From: Hyphomicrobiales bacterium
GTDB taxonomy: Bacteria > Pseudomonadota > Alphaproteobacteria > Rhizobiales > Rhizobiaceae
Length of the DNA stretch: 64,000 nt
Assembly (NCBI GenBank): GCA_900472295.1
Contig: UCIA01000009.1
Span: 104,498-168,497 of the forward strand
Reading direction: 5' to 3'
Part shown: positions 8,958-20,203 of the stretch, piece after piece
Layout of the letters: each line of letters begins with the position of its first letter
Numbering within the stretch: the stretch's first letter is position 1
The notes under the pieces: generated by a model
What the model was told of the DNA's origin: nothing
The model's database searches: none
What the model saw: only the letters and a program-made list of their open reading frames with translations
Made by a program: the position numbers and the translations under genes

Positions 8958-9965
8958 ATGCTGCGATTCCTGGCCATGCGCATAGCATCGGCGGTGCCGG
9001 TTATGGTGATCCTGAGCCTGGTCACCTTCGCCATCATCCAGGCGCCGCCGGGAGATTATGCCGACTATATCCGCTCGCAGCTCATCAACCAGGGCGGCGC
9101 CTCGTTTGCCGAAGCCGACGCGCAGGCGCAGGCCTACCGTGTCGAGCATGGCCTCGATAGGTCGCTGCCGGTCCAGTACCTGAACTGGGTCGCCGGCATC
9201 GTCACCCGCGGCGATTTCGGCCACAGCCTCTACTACAACAAGCCGGTCGCCGACGTGGTCGGAGAACGCTTGCCGCGCACTTTACTGCTGGCGCTGGTCT
9301 GCCATCTGCTTGCCTCGGTGCTCGGTATCACCTTTGGTATCTGGGCGGCGACAAGGCAATACACCTGGATCGACTCGACGCTGTCGGCGATCTCCTTCCT
9401 CGGCATGACGGTGCCGCGCTTCCTGATGGCGCTGATCATCGTCTATCTCATGGTCTTCCAGTTCAACGTGTCGGAGATCGGCAGCTTCTTCTCACCGCAA
9501 TATGGCGGTGCGCCGTGGTCGTGGGCGAAGTTCGCCGACCTCGTCAAGCATGTCTGGCCGGTGGTGGCGATCGCCACCTTCGGCGGGCTCGCCTACAATA
9601 TGCGCGTCATGCGCGGCAATCTGCTCGATACGCTCAACGCACAATATGTCGAGACGGCCAAGGCGAAGGGGCTTACCGGCGGCGCGGTCGTCATGCGCCA
9701 TGCCGTGCCCAATGCGCTGCACCCGCTGATCATGTATCAGGGCGTGGTGCTGCCCTACATGCTGACCGGCGAGATCGAGACAGCGATCATCTTCGCGCTG
9801 CCGACGGTCGGGCCGGCCATTGTCGGCTCGATGGCGGTCGGCGACGTCTATGTTACAGCGACCTTCATGATGGTGCTGTCGGCGACGCTGATTGTCGGCA
9901 ACATCATCGCCGACATGCTGCTCGCGCTGCTCGACCCGCGTGTGCGCCAGTTCGGGGAGAGCTAG
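8958..9965 (+). CDS. ABC permease, DppB/AgpB type
   Basis: Permease of 335 residues with a first membrane segment at the extreme N-terminus and about five more, as in DppB/OppB. The EAA-type loop reads ETAKAKGLTGGAVVMRHAVPN (around residue 232). AAGGAGGAG lies before the ATG. It forms the channel with the next gene, whose ATG follows directly after this stop codon. Role: uptake of the oligosaccharide bound by the AgpA-like protein. Confidence 0.9.
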   Translation: MLRFLAMRIASAVPVMVILSLVTFAIIQAPPGDYADYIRSQLINQGGASFAEADAQAQAYRVEHGLDRSLPVQYLNWVAGIVTRGDFGHSLYYNKPVADVVGERLPRTLLLALVCHLLASVLGITFGIWAATRQYTWIDSTLSAISFLGMTVPRFLMALIIVYLMVFQFNVSEIGSFFSPQYGGAPWSWAKFADLVKHVWPVVAIATFGGLAYNMRVMRGNLLDTLNAQYVETAKAKGLTGGAVVMRHAVPNALHPLIMYQGVVLPYMLTGEIETAIIFALPTVGPAIVGSMAVGDVYVTATFMMVLSATLIVGNIIADMLLALLDPRVRQFGES

Positions 9966-11102
9966 ATGCTGGCGCGTGACCCATCTCCGCCGCTGCCGCC
10001 GCCCGAAGCAACCGCGATTGCGAACCCGCGCGGCAATGAGAGTTATATGGCGCTGGTCTGGCGCCGCTTGCGGCGCTCCTGGACCGGCATGGCTGGACTG
10101 ATCCTGGTCGTGCTTCTGGTGGTGATGGCGCTGTTTGCCGATTTCTTCGCGCCGATGGATCCGAAGGCGACCGATGTCGCTTTCGCCCCGCCGCAAGTGA
10201 TGAGTTTTCACGACAGAGACGGTAATTTCGTGCTGCAGCCGCGGGTCTATGCGCTGGCGGATTCGGCAGACCTCGACCCGGTCACCTTTCAGCCGGTGGT
10301 CGGACCGGATTACGAGCATCCGCGCCTGCTCGGCTTCTTCGTCAAGGGAGCCGAGTACCGGCTGCTCGGGCTGATCCCCGCCAACCGGCATTTCTTCGCC
10401 TCGACCGATGGCCAGCCGGTGCATTTTCTCGGCACCGACAAGTTCGGCCGGGATGTGCTGTCGCGCGCCATACAGGGGTCGCGCGTCTCGCTGATGATCG
10501 CGCTGACCGTGGTCTTCATCATCACCGTCATCGGCACCACCGTCGGCATGGTCTCCGGCTATTTCGGCGGCCGCTTCGACGTCTGGGTGCAGCGCTTCGT
10601 CGAACTGGTGCTCGCCTTCCCGCAATTGCCGCTTTATCTCGCGCTGACGACGCTGATCCCGGTGACCGCGCCGACCAACGTCTTCCTCGCCTTCGTCATC
10701 ATTGTCATGTCGGCGCTCGGCTGGGCGCAGATGTCGCGCGAGGTTCGCGGCAAGACGCTGGCGCTGGCGCGGATCGACTATGTGCGCGCCGCCATGGCGG
10801 TCGGCGCCACCGACATGCGCATCATCATGCAGCACATCTTTCCCAATGTGATGAGCCACGTCATCGTCGCCGTGACGATTGCGATCCCGACAGTGGTGCT
10901 GCTCGAAGCCTTTCTCGGCTTCCTCGGCTTTGCGGTGAAACCGCCGCTGATCTCGTGGGGGCTGATGCTGCAGGACACCGCGACCTATTCGGTCATCGGC
11001 ACCTATCCCTGGATTCTCGCGCCGGTCGGCTTCGTGCTGATCACCGTCTTCGCCTTCAACGCGCTGGGCGACGGCCTGCGCGATGCCGTCGATCCCTATT
11101 GA
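9966..11102 (+). CDS. ABC permease, DppC/AgpC type
   Basis: Second permease, 378 residues, longer than DppC (about 300). After the first membrane segment (about residues 41-60) there is a roughly 100-residue periplasmic stretch before the GTDKFGRDVLSR motif that precedes the core domain. The EAA loop is RAAMAVGATDMRIIMQHIFPN. The extended loop is seen in the subset of family 5 importers that carry sugars rather than peptides and may contact the larger binding protein; that link is inference. The ATG abuts the upstream stop codon. Confidence 0.9.
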   Translation: MLARDPSPPLPPPEATAIANPRGNESYMALVWRRLRRSWTGMAGLILVVLLVVMALFADFFAPMDPKATDVAFAPPQVMSFHDRDGNFVLQPRVYALADSADLDPVTFQPVVGPDYEHPRLLGFFVKGAEYRLLGLIPANRHFFASTDGQPVHFLGTDKFGRDVLSRAIQGSRVSLMIALTVVFIITVIGTTVGMVSGYFGGRFDVWVQRFVELVLAFPQLPLYLALTTLIPVTAPTNVFLAFVIIVMSALGWAQMSREVRGKTLALARIDYVRAAMAVGATDMRIIMQHIFPNVMSHVIVAVTIAIPTVVLLEAFLGFLGFAVKPPLISWGLMLQDTATYSVIGTYPWILAPVGFVLITVFAFNALGDGLRDAVDPY

Positions 11103-11112
11103 GGTGGCCGGG

Positions 11113-12780
<1,668 letters not shown>

Positions 12781-12800
12781 CAAAGTGCCGGAGGTTTAAA

Positions 12801-14171
12801 GTGGCAAGACATCCCAGGATCACCTTCATCGGCGCCGGCTCGACCGTGTTCATGAAGAACATTGTCGGCGACGTGCTGCAGCGACCGTCGCTGTCGGGTG
12901 CGACGATCGCGCTGATGGATATCAACCCGCAGCGGCTGGAAGAGAGCGCCATCGTCGTCAACAAGCTGATCGCGACGCTTGGCGTGAAGGCGAAGGCCGA
13001 GATCTATTCCGACCAGCGCAAGGCGCTCGCCGGCGCGGACTTCGTCGTCGTCGCCTTCCAGATCGGCGGCTATGAGCCGTGCACCGTCACCGATTTCGAG
13101 GTGCCGAAGAAATACGGCCTGCGCCAGACCATTGCCGACACGCTCGGCGTCGGCGGCATCATGCGCGGCCTCAGGACCGTGCCGCATTTGTGGAAGATTT
13201 GCGAGGACATGCTGGCTGTGTGCCCGCAGGCGATCATGCTGCAATATGTCAACCCGATGGCGATCAACACCTGGGCGATTTCGGAGAAATACCCTGAGAT
13301 CAAACAGGTCGGCCTCTGCCATTCGGTGCAAGGCACGGCGATGGAGCTGGCGCATGATCTCGACATTCCCTACGAGGAAATCCGCTACCGCTCGGCCGGC
13401 ATCAACCATATGGCCTTCTATCTCAAGTTCGAGCATCGCCAGGCGGACGGCAGCTACCGCAACCTCTATCCGGACCTTGTCCGCGCCTATCGCGAGGGCA
13501 GGGCGCCGAAGCCGGGCTGGAACCCGCGCTGCCCCAACAAGGTGCGCTACGAGATGCTGACGCGGCTCGGCTATTTCGTCACCGAAAGCTCCGAGCATTT
13601 CGCGGAGTACACGCCCTATTTCATCAAGGAAGGCCGTCCCGACCTGATCGAGAAATTCGGCATTCCGCTGGATGAATATCCCAAGCGCTGCATCGAGCAG
13701 ATCGAGCGCTGGAAGGGACAGGCCGACGCCTATCGCTCGGCCGACCGCATCGAGGTCGAGCAGTCGAAGGAATACGCCTCCTCGATCATGAATTCGGTCT
13801 GGACCGGCGAGCCATCGGTGGTCTACGGCAATGTCCGCAACAATGGCTGCATCACTTCGCTGCCGGACAATTGCGCCGCCGAGGTGCCATGCCTGGTCGA
13901 TGCCTCGGGCATCCAGCCGACCTTCATCGGCGAACTGCCGCCGCAGCTCACCGCGCTGATGCGCACCAACATCAACGTGCAGGAACTGACGGTGCAGGCG
14001 CTGATGACGGAAAACCGCGAGCACATCTACCACGCGGCGATGATGGACCCGCATACGGCGGCCGAACTCGATCTCGACCAGATCTGGTCGCTGGTCGATG
14101 AGCTGCTGGCGGCGCATGGCGACTGGCTGCCGGCCTGGGCGCGTGGAAGCGCCAAGGTCCGGGCAGCCTAA
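12801..14171 (+). CDS. melA: GH4 alpha-galactosidase, MelA type
   Basis: Second family 4 glycosidase of the operon, 456 residues, starting at GTG with GGAGG six bases upstream. NAD-binding motif GAGSTVFMK (about residues 10-18); active-site segments YVNPMAINTWA, GLCHSVQ (Cys and His for Mn2+) and SAGINHMAFY match MelA alpha-galactosidases of enteric and rhizobial bacteria. It lies 20 bases after the ATPase gene and closes the operon. Role: intracellular hydrolysis of imported alpha-galactosides such as melibiose or raffinose. It clearly differs from the GH4 protein at the head of the operon. Confidence 0.82.
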   Translation: MARHPRITFIGAGSTVFMKNIVGDVLQRPSLSGATIALMDINPQRLEESAIVVNKLIATLGVKAKAEIYSDQRKALAGADFVVVAFQIGGYEPCTVTDFEVPKKYGLRQTIADTLGVGGIMRGLRTVPHLWKICEDMLAVCPQAIMLQYVNPMAINTWAISEKYPEIKQVGLCHSVQGTAMELAHDLDIPYEEIRYRSAGINHMAFYLKFEHRQADGSYRNLYPDLVRAYREGRAPKPGWNPRCPNKVRYEMLTRLGYFVTESSEHFAEYTPYFIKEGRPDLIEKFGIPLDEYPKRCIEQIERWKGQADAYRSADRIEVEQSKEYASSIMNSVWTGEPSVVYGNVRNNGCITSLPDNCAAEVPCLVDASGIQPTFIGELPPQLTALMRTNINVQELTVQALMTENREHIYHAAMMDPHTAAELDLDQIWSLVDELLAAHGDWLPAWARGSAKVRAA

Positions 14172-14174
14172 GGG

Positions 14175-15821
14175 TCACACCTCCGGCGGCGCGGGCAGCC
14201 GGTGGCGCAGCTCCTCGACCAGGACGCGCTCATTCTCCGAATAGTCGATCGGAACGACGACGAGATGGACGCCCCCGCCGATGAACGCCTGCTCAAGCGT
14301 CGGCTTGAGGTCGCCGATGACGCTGACCCTGGTGCCTTTGGCGCCATAGGCTTCGGCATAGCGGACGAAATCGGGGTTGCCGAAGGTCATGCCGAAATCG
14401 GGAAACTGGTCTACCGCCTGTTTCCAGCGGATCATGCCGAAAGCATTGTCCTCGATGATCAGCACGACGAGGTTGAGTTTCAGCCTGACGGCGGTTTCCA
14501 GTTCCTGGCTGTTCATCATGAAGCCGCCATCGCCGCAGATGGCCATGACGCGGCGGCCGGGATAGAGCATCGCGGCGGTCATCGCCGATGGCAGGCCGGC
14601 GCCCATCGTGGCCAGCGCATTGTCGAGCAGCAGCGTGTTGGCGACGCGGGTGCGGTAGTTGCGCGCGAACCAGATCTTGTACATGCCGTTGTCGAGCGCC
14701 AGGATGCCGTCGGCCGGCATCACGGCACGGATGTCATGGACCAGGCGCTGCGGCGTGAAGCGGTCCTCGGTGGCGCGCGCGGCAATGCGGCTCAAAATGC
14801 CTTCGCGCAGCGGCAGCAGCGCCTGCGCGTTGGGGATCTTGCCCTCGATGCGGTCGGCAAGCAGCCTCAGCGAAGCGCCGATGTCGCCGATCACCTCGGT
14901 CTGCGGGAAATAGACCTGCTCGACATTGGCCGGCTGGTAGCCGACATGGATCACCTTCGGTCCCTTGTCGCCCATGATGAAGGGTGGCTTCTCGATCGTG
15001 TCGTGGCCGATGGTGATGATGAGGTCGGCCTGCTCAATTGCTTCATGCACATAGTCGCGCTCGGACAGTGCTGCCGTCCCCATATAAAGTTCTGTGCCGC
15101 CGGGCACCGTGCCCTTGCCCATCTGCGTGGTGAAATAGGGGATGCCGGTTCTGATCACGAACTGGGCGAGGTCGGAGGTCGAGCGTGGCCGCGAGGCGGC
15201 AGCGCCCAGCATCGCCAGCGGACGCTGCGCCTTGATGATCATCTCAGCCGCACGGTCGAGCGCCAGCGGGCTGGCAAGCGGCAGCTCGACCGGGTGGGGC
15301 GGGATCAGCGCGACATCGTCGCATTCCTCGGCGGCGATGTCTTCGGGCAGTTCCAGATGCACCGGTCCCGGCCGTTCCTCCTCGGCAATGCGGAAAGCTT
15401 CGCGCACCACGGCGGGAATAGTTTTCGCCGAGATGATCTGGCGCGACAGTTTGGTCAGCGGCTTCATCGCAGCGACGATGTCGACGATCTGGAAGCGAGC
15501 CTGGCGCGACGACCGGATGCCCTTCTGCCCGGTGAGCATGATCATCGGCATGGCCCCAAGCAGCGCATAGGCAGCACCGGTGGTCAGGTTCAGGGCGCCG
15601 GGCCCGAGCGTGGTGATGCACACACCGGGCTTGCCGGTGAGCCTGCCATAGGTTGCGGCCATGAAGGCGGCTGCCTGCTCATGGCGGGTCAGGATAAGCT
15701 GGATCGAGGATTTGCGGATGGATTCGACGACGTCGAGGTTTTCTTCGCCTGGAATGCCGAAGATGCGATCGACGCCCTCATTCTCGAGGGCGGCAACAAG
15801 CAGATCAGAACCTTTGGCCAC
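14175..15821 (-). CDS. Acetolactate synthase large subunit-like, ThDP enzyme
   Basis: Thiamine diphosphate enzyme of 548 residues. The catalytic Glu lies in RHEQAAAFMA (about residue 48), and the ThDP/Mg2+ motif is GDGG...EDN near residues 443-472. It converts pyruvate to 2-acetolactate or acts on a related 2-oxo acid. No small regulatory subunit gene (ilvN) is adjacent, which suggests a catabolic AlsS-like or stand-alone enzyme rather than the biosynthetic one. It is convergent with the GH4 gene, with only three bases between the stops. Confidence 0.82.
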   Translation of the reverse strand: MAKGSDLLVAALENEGVDRIFGIPGEENLDVVESIRKSSIQLILTRHEQAAAFMAATYGRLTGKPGVCITTLGPGALNLTTGAAYALLGAMPMIMLTGQKGIRSSRQARFQIVDIVAAMKPLTKLSRQIISAKTIPAVVREAFRIAEEERPGPVHLELPEDIAAEECDDVALIPPHPVELPLASPLALDRAAEMIIKAQRPLAMLGAAASRPRSTSDLAQFVIRTGIPYFTTQMGKGTVPGGTELYMGTAALSERDYVHEAIEQADLIITIGHDTIEKPPFIMGDKGPKVIHVGYQPANVEQVYFPQTEVIGDIGASLRLLADRIEGKIPNAQALLPLREGILSRIAARATEDRFTPQRLVHDIRAVMPADGILALDNGMYKIWFARNYRTRVANTLLLDNALATMGAGLPSAMTAAMLYPGRRVMAICGDGGFMMNSQELETAVRLKLNLVVLIIEDNAFGMIRWKQAVDQFPDFGMTFGNPDFVRYAEAYGAKGTRVSVIGDLKPTLEQAFIGGGVHLVVVPIDYSENERVLVEELRHRLPAPPEV

Positions 15822-16089
15822 GAAGCGTCTCCTGAGCGAAGCGGGGCGAGCCCCGTCGGGATATGATTACACATAGTGCTGGCGAAGGCCTATCGCGAGA
15901 CGCGGCGGCCGCCAACTTCGCTTTACCGTGACAGACCGTTCTGCTTCTCGCGGCCTGGGACGAGCGGGCAAACGGAAAAAAATTCCCTGGGGATGGCACT
16001 GGGGGGCCAATCCTTGCTTCTTGCGGCGGGCGCGAGCCTGTAAACCTAGGGTATGAAGTGGATCCGCCCGTCGTAAGAGGTGCCAGAAC

Positions 16090-16650
16090 ATGCCCAATCC
16101 AACCGTCGTCGGGTTTTCCGGCAATTTCACCCGGCCGTCCAAGACGCGCGGCTTCGTCGATCAGGTCGTCAGGGATATTGCGCGCCAGCATGGCCTGTCG
16201 GCCAGCACCTACGACATCGAGGACCTTGGCCCTTCGCTCGGGGCTGCCAAATGGGCACGCGATCTCGACGATCAGGCGCGGGCGATTTTCGACAGCGTCG
16301 TCAATGCCGATGTCCTGGTGGTGGGGTCGCCGACCTACAAGGGCAGCTACACCGGCCTGTTCAAGCACTTCTTCGACCTGTTCGATCCCGCATCCTTGCG
16401 CGGCAAGCCGGTGGTGCTGCTCGCGACAGGCGGCAACGACCGCCACGCACTGATCGTCGAACACCAGCTGCGGCCGCTGTTCGGCTTCTTCGAGGCGCTG
16501 ACCTTGCCGACAGGGATCTACGCCACGGACAAGGATTTTTCCGACGGCGTGCTGCGGGCAGAACCCATCCTGAAGCGCGTCGAGCAGGTCGTCGGCGAAG
16601 CCGGGCTGGTGCTGGCCAGTCGCTCGGCTGCCAGTGTCGCTGCCGGATAG
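16090..16650 (+). CDS. NAD(P)H-dependent FMN reductase, MsuE/SsuE type
   Basis: Flavodoxin-fold protein of 186 residues. The N-terminal phosphate-binding segment is GFSGNFTRPSKTRGFV and the isoalloxazine-binding loop GSPTYKGSYTGLFKHFFDLF, both typical of MsuE/SsuE reductases that supply FMNH2 to two-component sulfonate monooxygenases. No monooxygenase or sulfonate transporter lies nearby, so the partner is unknown. GAGG lies nine bases before the ATG. The 268-bp space upstream, shared with the divergent acetolactate synthase gene, shows no further gene. Confidence 0.85.
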   Translation: MPNPTVVGFSGNFTRPSKTRGFVDQVVRDIARQHGLSASTYDIEDLGPSLGAAKWARDLDDQARAIFDSVVNADVLVVGSPTYKGSYTGLFKHFFDLFDPASLRGKPVVLLATGGNDRHALIVEHQLRPLFGFFEALTLPTGIYATDKDFSDGVLRAEPILKRVEQVVGEAGLVLASRSAASVAAG

Positions 16651-16671
16651 AGCGAGGTAGGCTGGTCGCCC

Positions 16672-16707
16672 AGACATAACGGCCCCGCGAGCGGAGCCGT
16701 TATGTCT
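16672..16707. terminator. Bidirectional terminator-like hairpin
   Basis: Perfect 12-bp arms, AGACATAACGGC (16672-16683) and its complement (16696-16707), with inner CCGC/GCGG pairing. It sits between the convergent FMN reductase and small exported protein genes, so it can serve both. Confidence 0.75.
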
Positions 16708-16721
16708 AGCGAAAGGCGAGC

Positions 16722-17027
16722 TTACTTGCTGCCGCCGTGGGTTTTAACATTGCTGCAGAATTCCGGGTGGCCGTTGGCCGCGTTGGCATTCTTTGCCTCG
16801 TCTTCACAGGCCTTAATCATCGCCGTCTGATCGTCGGGCGTCAGCGCCTTCCAGGCCTTCACGAAGTCGTCCTCGCCGACCATCGTCTTCATGCTGCTGT
16901 CTGTGTAGAAGGGCTTCATCTTTTCCGGATTGTCGATAGCCGACGTTCCGGTCTCGCCGGCGGCAAGAGCCGAGCCGGCGACCATCGAGAGCGTCATTGC
17001 GCCAATGCAGATCATCTTGATGTTCAT
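16722..17027 (-). CDS. Small exported protein, unknown function
   Basis: Predicted 101-residue protein with a clear signal peptide (cleavage after SALAA, about residue 23). The mature part is acidic and helical (DDFVKAWKALTPDDQTAMIKACED) with two cysteines about 16 residues apart that could form a disulfide in the periplasm. The ATG at 17027 has GGAGG seven bases upstream; longer readings of this frame have no better start. I do not recognise a named family. A hairpin follows the stop codon. Confidence 0.75.
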   Translation of the reverse strand: MNIKMICIGAMTLSMVAGSALAAGETGTSAIDNPEKMKPFYTDSSMKTMVGEDDFVKAWKALTPDDQTAMIKACEDEAKNANAANGHPEFCSNVKTHGGSK

Positions 17028-17264
17028 GTCAAATCCTCCGATTGGACCGTCGAAGCAACGATCATGGAGCAAACGGAAGGTTCGGATGAATGTTCCGGAC
17101 TTCACACGAAAAATAGAATGATATCTCTGAGATATAGTTCAAAACAGTTTGAAACTTTCTCGGGTCTTTCTCGTAAGGCTCCATTGTTGGGACAGTTGGA
17201 ATTAGGGCAGTTGGAACCGCCACGGCTGCCCAGCCATTATCCTCCAGCATGGAGGAACCGCGAA

Positions 17265-17594
17265 ATGCCAAAGTACATCACGATCGGCTATGGCGACCGG
17301 GCTGGATATGATCGGACACCGCAGGATGTCAGGCAGGCGGCCCATGAACATGATTCATCGCTCAAGCAGCGCGGCGTGGTGATGGGTATTGCCGGGACAC
17401 CGGTGCAAGTGCGCAATCCGGACGCCAGCGGTGTGGTTACCGAGACCGGGCCATACCTCTCGTCCGATCTGCCCATCGCCGGGTTTTCGATCATGGAAGC
17501 CAGCGATATGGACGAGGCAGTCGCGCTGGCTTCGAAATCGCCTTGTGCTGTGGCGCATGGGGTGATCGAGATCTGGCCGCTCGACGAGCGATAA
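17265..17594 (+). CDS. YCII-related domain protein
   Basis: Small cytoplasmic protein of 109 residues with the dimeric alpha/beta fold of YCII-like proteins (VVMGIAGTPVQVRN..., FSIMEASDMDEAVALASKSP...GVIEIWPL). The last part matches the PHGVIEVRP-like ending of the family. Function in this family is poorly known; some members are hydrolase-like or accompany ECF sigma factors. A strong GGAGG precedes the ATG at 17265. It ends directly against the convergent dehydrogenase gene. Confidence 0.8.
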   Translation: MPKYITIGYGDRAGYDRTPQDVRQAAHEHDSSLKQRGVVMGIAGTPVQVRNPDASGVVTETGPYLSSDLPIAGFSIMEASDMDEAVALASKSPCAVAHGVIEIWPLDER

Positions 17595-18626
17595 CTAGTT
17601 CCTGTCCGCCGGCTTTGACCGCATCCGCGAGACCGTCTCGCGCTCGGCGCGCTTGGAACGCAGCGGCGGCAGGCCGCGGTCGATCAGTTCCATGTCCTCC
17701 AGCACCATGTCGCCCATGCGCTTGAAGGCGATGTCGAGCGCGCCGGCGCGGTGGGCGGAGCGCAGGAAGCCGGGGATAGCGCGGACCGGGTGGTCTTGCG
17801 CCAGCGGCTCTTCAGGGAAGACGTCGCTGGCGGCGACGATGTGGCCGCTCTTCACCGCCGCCATCAGAGCGGGGAAGTCGACGACGCCGGCGCGGCTGAG
17901 CAGGATGAAGGCGGCGCCCTTGCGCATCGAGGCAAAGGCATCGGCGCCGAGAAAGCCCTGGTTCTCCGAGGTCACCGAAGCGACGACGAAGACGAAGTCG
18001 CTCGATGTCAGAACGTCGTCGAGCGAGGCCGGCTCGACGCCACTGTCGATGAGGATCGACGGCGGCAGCCAGGGATCGAAGACTTTGGTGCGGGTGCGAA
18101 AGCCCGACAGCAGCCGGTTGAGCGCGCGGCCGAGATCGCCGAAGCCGACAATGCCGACATCGGCGCCGGATAGAAGCCGCGCCGTCAGATTGCCGTCGCC
18201 TCCCCACAGCTCCTCGCCCTTGCGGAAGGCGAGGTCGGCATCGACGATGTTGCGGGCAAGGTTGAGCGCCATGGCAAGGCCAAGCTCGGCCACCGGCTCG
18301 GCGAAGACCAGGCCGGTGGTGACGACATGGATGCCGCGCGCAAACAACGTCTCATAGGGCATGTTGTTGATGAGGTTGGTCTCGACATTGAAGACGCAGC
18401 GCAGCGCCGTCATCTGCTCCAACGTCTCGGGAGATATCGGCGGCTGGCCGATGATGTAGCGGGCTTCTGCCAGCGCGTCGGCGGGCAGTTTGGCGACGCC
18501 ATCGGCCGTCGTTTCGACAATGCGGTAATGCGCCTTGAGCCGCGCCAGCTGCAGCGGCGTGAAGATCAGCTCTAGCGTGCGTGGTTCCGGCGCGCTGATG
18601 ACCAGCGGCAAGGCGTTGTTTGGCAT
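17595..18626 (-). CDS. D-isomer-specific 2-hydroxyacid dehydrogenase family protein
   Basis: NAD(P)-dependent oxidoreductase, 343 residues. The nucleotide-binding motif VGIVGFGDLG lies in the middle, and the catalytic Arg (LLSRAGVVD), Glu (DVFPEEPL) and His (SAHRAG) of the family are all present. The ATG at 18626 follows GGAGG. It is the last gene of the leftward run that starts at 25729 and follows the aldehyde dehydrogenase by 95 bases, so it may belong to the same aromatic-degradation operon, or may have its own promoter in that gap. The substrate is unknown. Confidence 0.82.
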   Translation of the reverse strand: MPNNALPLVISAPEPRTLELIFTPLQLARLKAHYRIVETTADGVAKLPADALAEARYIIGQPPISPETLEQMTALRCVFNVETNLINNMPYETLFARGIHVVTTGLVFAEPVAELGLAMALNLARNIVDADLAFRKGEELWGGDGNLTARLLSGADVGIVGFGDLGRALNRLLSGFRTRTKVFDPWLPPSILIDSGVEPASLDDVLTSSDFVFVVASVTSENQGFLGADAFASMRKGAAFILLSRAGVVDFPALMAAVKSGHIVAASDVFPEEPLAQDHPVRAIPGFLRSAHRAGALDIAFKRMGDMVLEDMELIDRGLPPLRSKRAERETVSRMRSKPADRN

Positions 18627-18721
18627 GGCAATTCCTCCCAGCGCGATCCGCATCGCGCCACTCACAAATGAGGTCTTACCTTGGATTAAACGGTTCCATC
18701 AATGTCCGCTACGCCAGTTGT

Positions 18722-20167
18722 TCAGAACGGATAGTGCTGGTTCGGGTCCTCGATGGTCAGCCAGCGCAAATCGGTGAACTCGGCGATCGAGGCCTTGCCG
18801 CCGAAGCGGCCGTAGCCCGAACCCTTGACGCCGCCGAACGGCATCTGCGCCTCGTCGCCGACGGTCGGGCCGTTGATGTGGCAGATGCCGGCCTCGATGC
18901 GCGCGGCAACGGCCATGGCGCGTCTGATATCGCGGCTGAAGACGGCCGAGGACAGGCCGTATTCGGTGTCGTTGGCGACACGCACCGCTTCGTCCTCGCC
19001 GTTAACGCGGATCACCGGCTTGACCGGGCCGAAGGATTCTTCCGAATAAACGCGCATGGTTGGCGTGACATGGTCGAGCAGCGTCGCCTCGACCACGGTT
19101 CCGGTGCGCTTGCCGCCAGCCACCAGCCTGGCGCCCTTGGCGACGGCGTCGGCCACCAGTTCTTCCATCTTGTCGGCCGCCTGGCTGCTGATCAGCGAGC
19201 CGAGCACGACATGGCCGCGCGGGTCGCCGGCTGGCAATGCTGAGGCGCGGGCTGCCAGCTTGGCGACGAACTCGTTGGCGACCTTCTCGTCGACAACCAG
19301 GCGTTCGGTCGACATGCAGATCTGGCCCTGATGCATGTAGGCGCCGAAGGCAGCCGCATTGACCGCGGCGTCGATGTCGGCATCGTCGAGAACGACCAGC
19401 GGCGCCTTGCCGCCGAGTTCCAGCAGCGCCGGCTTCAAGTGCTTGCCGGCGAGTTCGGCGATGATCCGGCCGACCTTGGTCGAGCCGGTGAAGTTGACGC
19501 GCCTGACCGCGGGATGCGCGACCAGTGTCTCGACGATTGCCGCCGCATCCTTCGGATCGTTGGTGACGATATTGATGACGCCCTTGGGCAAGCCGGCCTC
19601 GACCAGCACCTGGCCGATCAGCCGGTGCGTGCCGGGGCACATCTCCGAAGCTTTCAGCACCACCGTGTTGCCGCAGGCGATCGGCATGGCGATGGCGCGG
19701 GTGCCGAGAATGACCGGCGCGTTCCACGGCGCAATGCCGAGGCAGACGCCTGCCGGCTGGCGGATCGCCATGGCCAGCGTGCCCGGCTTGTCGGAGGGGA
19801 TGACCTCGCCCGAAATCTGCGTCGTCATGGCTGCTGCCTCGCGCAGCATCTTGGCGGCCAGCATGACGTTGAAGCCGGCCCATGGGCCGGTGGCGCCGGT
19901 CTCTTCCATCATCAGTTTGGTGAATTCGCCGACCTTGGAATCCATGACATCGGCTGCCTTGGAGAGCAAAGCGCGGCGCTCGCCAGGCCCGGTCTTCGAC
20001 CAGGTGGCGAAGGCGGCGGCTGCGGCTTCGACCGCGGCGTTGGCATCGGCAACGCTGGCTGCTGCAGCGCGTGTCGCCAGCTTGCCGGTGAACGGGTCCA
20101 TGCGCTCATAAGATGCAGCACCCGACGCATCCCTTTTGTCGCCGTCGATCAGAAGTCCGATGTCCAT
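18722..20167 (-). CDS. Aldehyde dehydrogenase, vanillin/salicylaldehyde dehydrogenase type
   Basis: NAD(P)+-dependent aldehyde dehydrogenase, 481 residues. Catalytic Cys lies in HQGQICMSTERL and the general-base Glu in LELGGKAPLVV; the cofactor loop is NFTGSTKVGR. The QICMSTERL context and overall sequence resemble benzaldehyde-type enzymes (vanillin, salicylaldehyde, coniferaldehyde). It follows a coniferyl-alcohol-dehydrogenase-like SDR by 36 bases in an operon headed by a PcaQ-type promoter. An aromatic aldehyde to acid step feeding protocatechuate is therefore likely, but the exact substrate is inferred. Confidence 0.85.
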   Translation of the reverse strand: MDIGLLIDGDKRDASGAASYERMDPFTGKLATRAAAASVADANAAVEAAAAAFATWSKTGPGERRALLSKAADVMDSKVGEFTKLMMEETGATGPWAGFNVMLAAKMLREAAAMTTQISGEVIPSDKPGTLAMAIRQPAGVCLGIAPWNAPVILGTRAIAMPIACGNTVVLKASEMCPGTHRLIGQVLVEAGLPKGVINIVTNDPKDAAAIVETLVAHPAVRRVNFTGSTKVGRIIAELAGKHLKPALLELGGKAPLVVLDDADIDAAVNAAAFGAYMHQGQICMSTERLVVDEKVANEFVAKLAARASALPAGDPRGHVVLGSLISSQAADKMEELVADAVAKGARLVAGGKRTGTVVEATLLDHVTPTMRVYSEESFGPVKPVIRVNGEDEAVRVANDTEYGLSSAVFSRDIRRAMAVAARIEAGICHINGPTVGDEAQMPFGGVKGSGYGRFGGKASIAEFTDLRWLTIEDPNQHYPF

Positions 20168-20203
20168 TGTTCTCTCCCTCGCTCGCTGCCGAGCATCGCA
20201 AAA

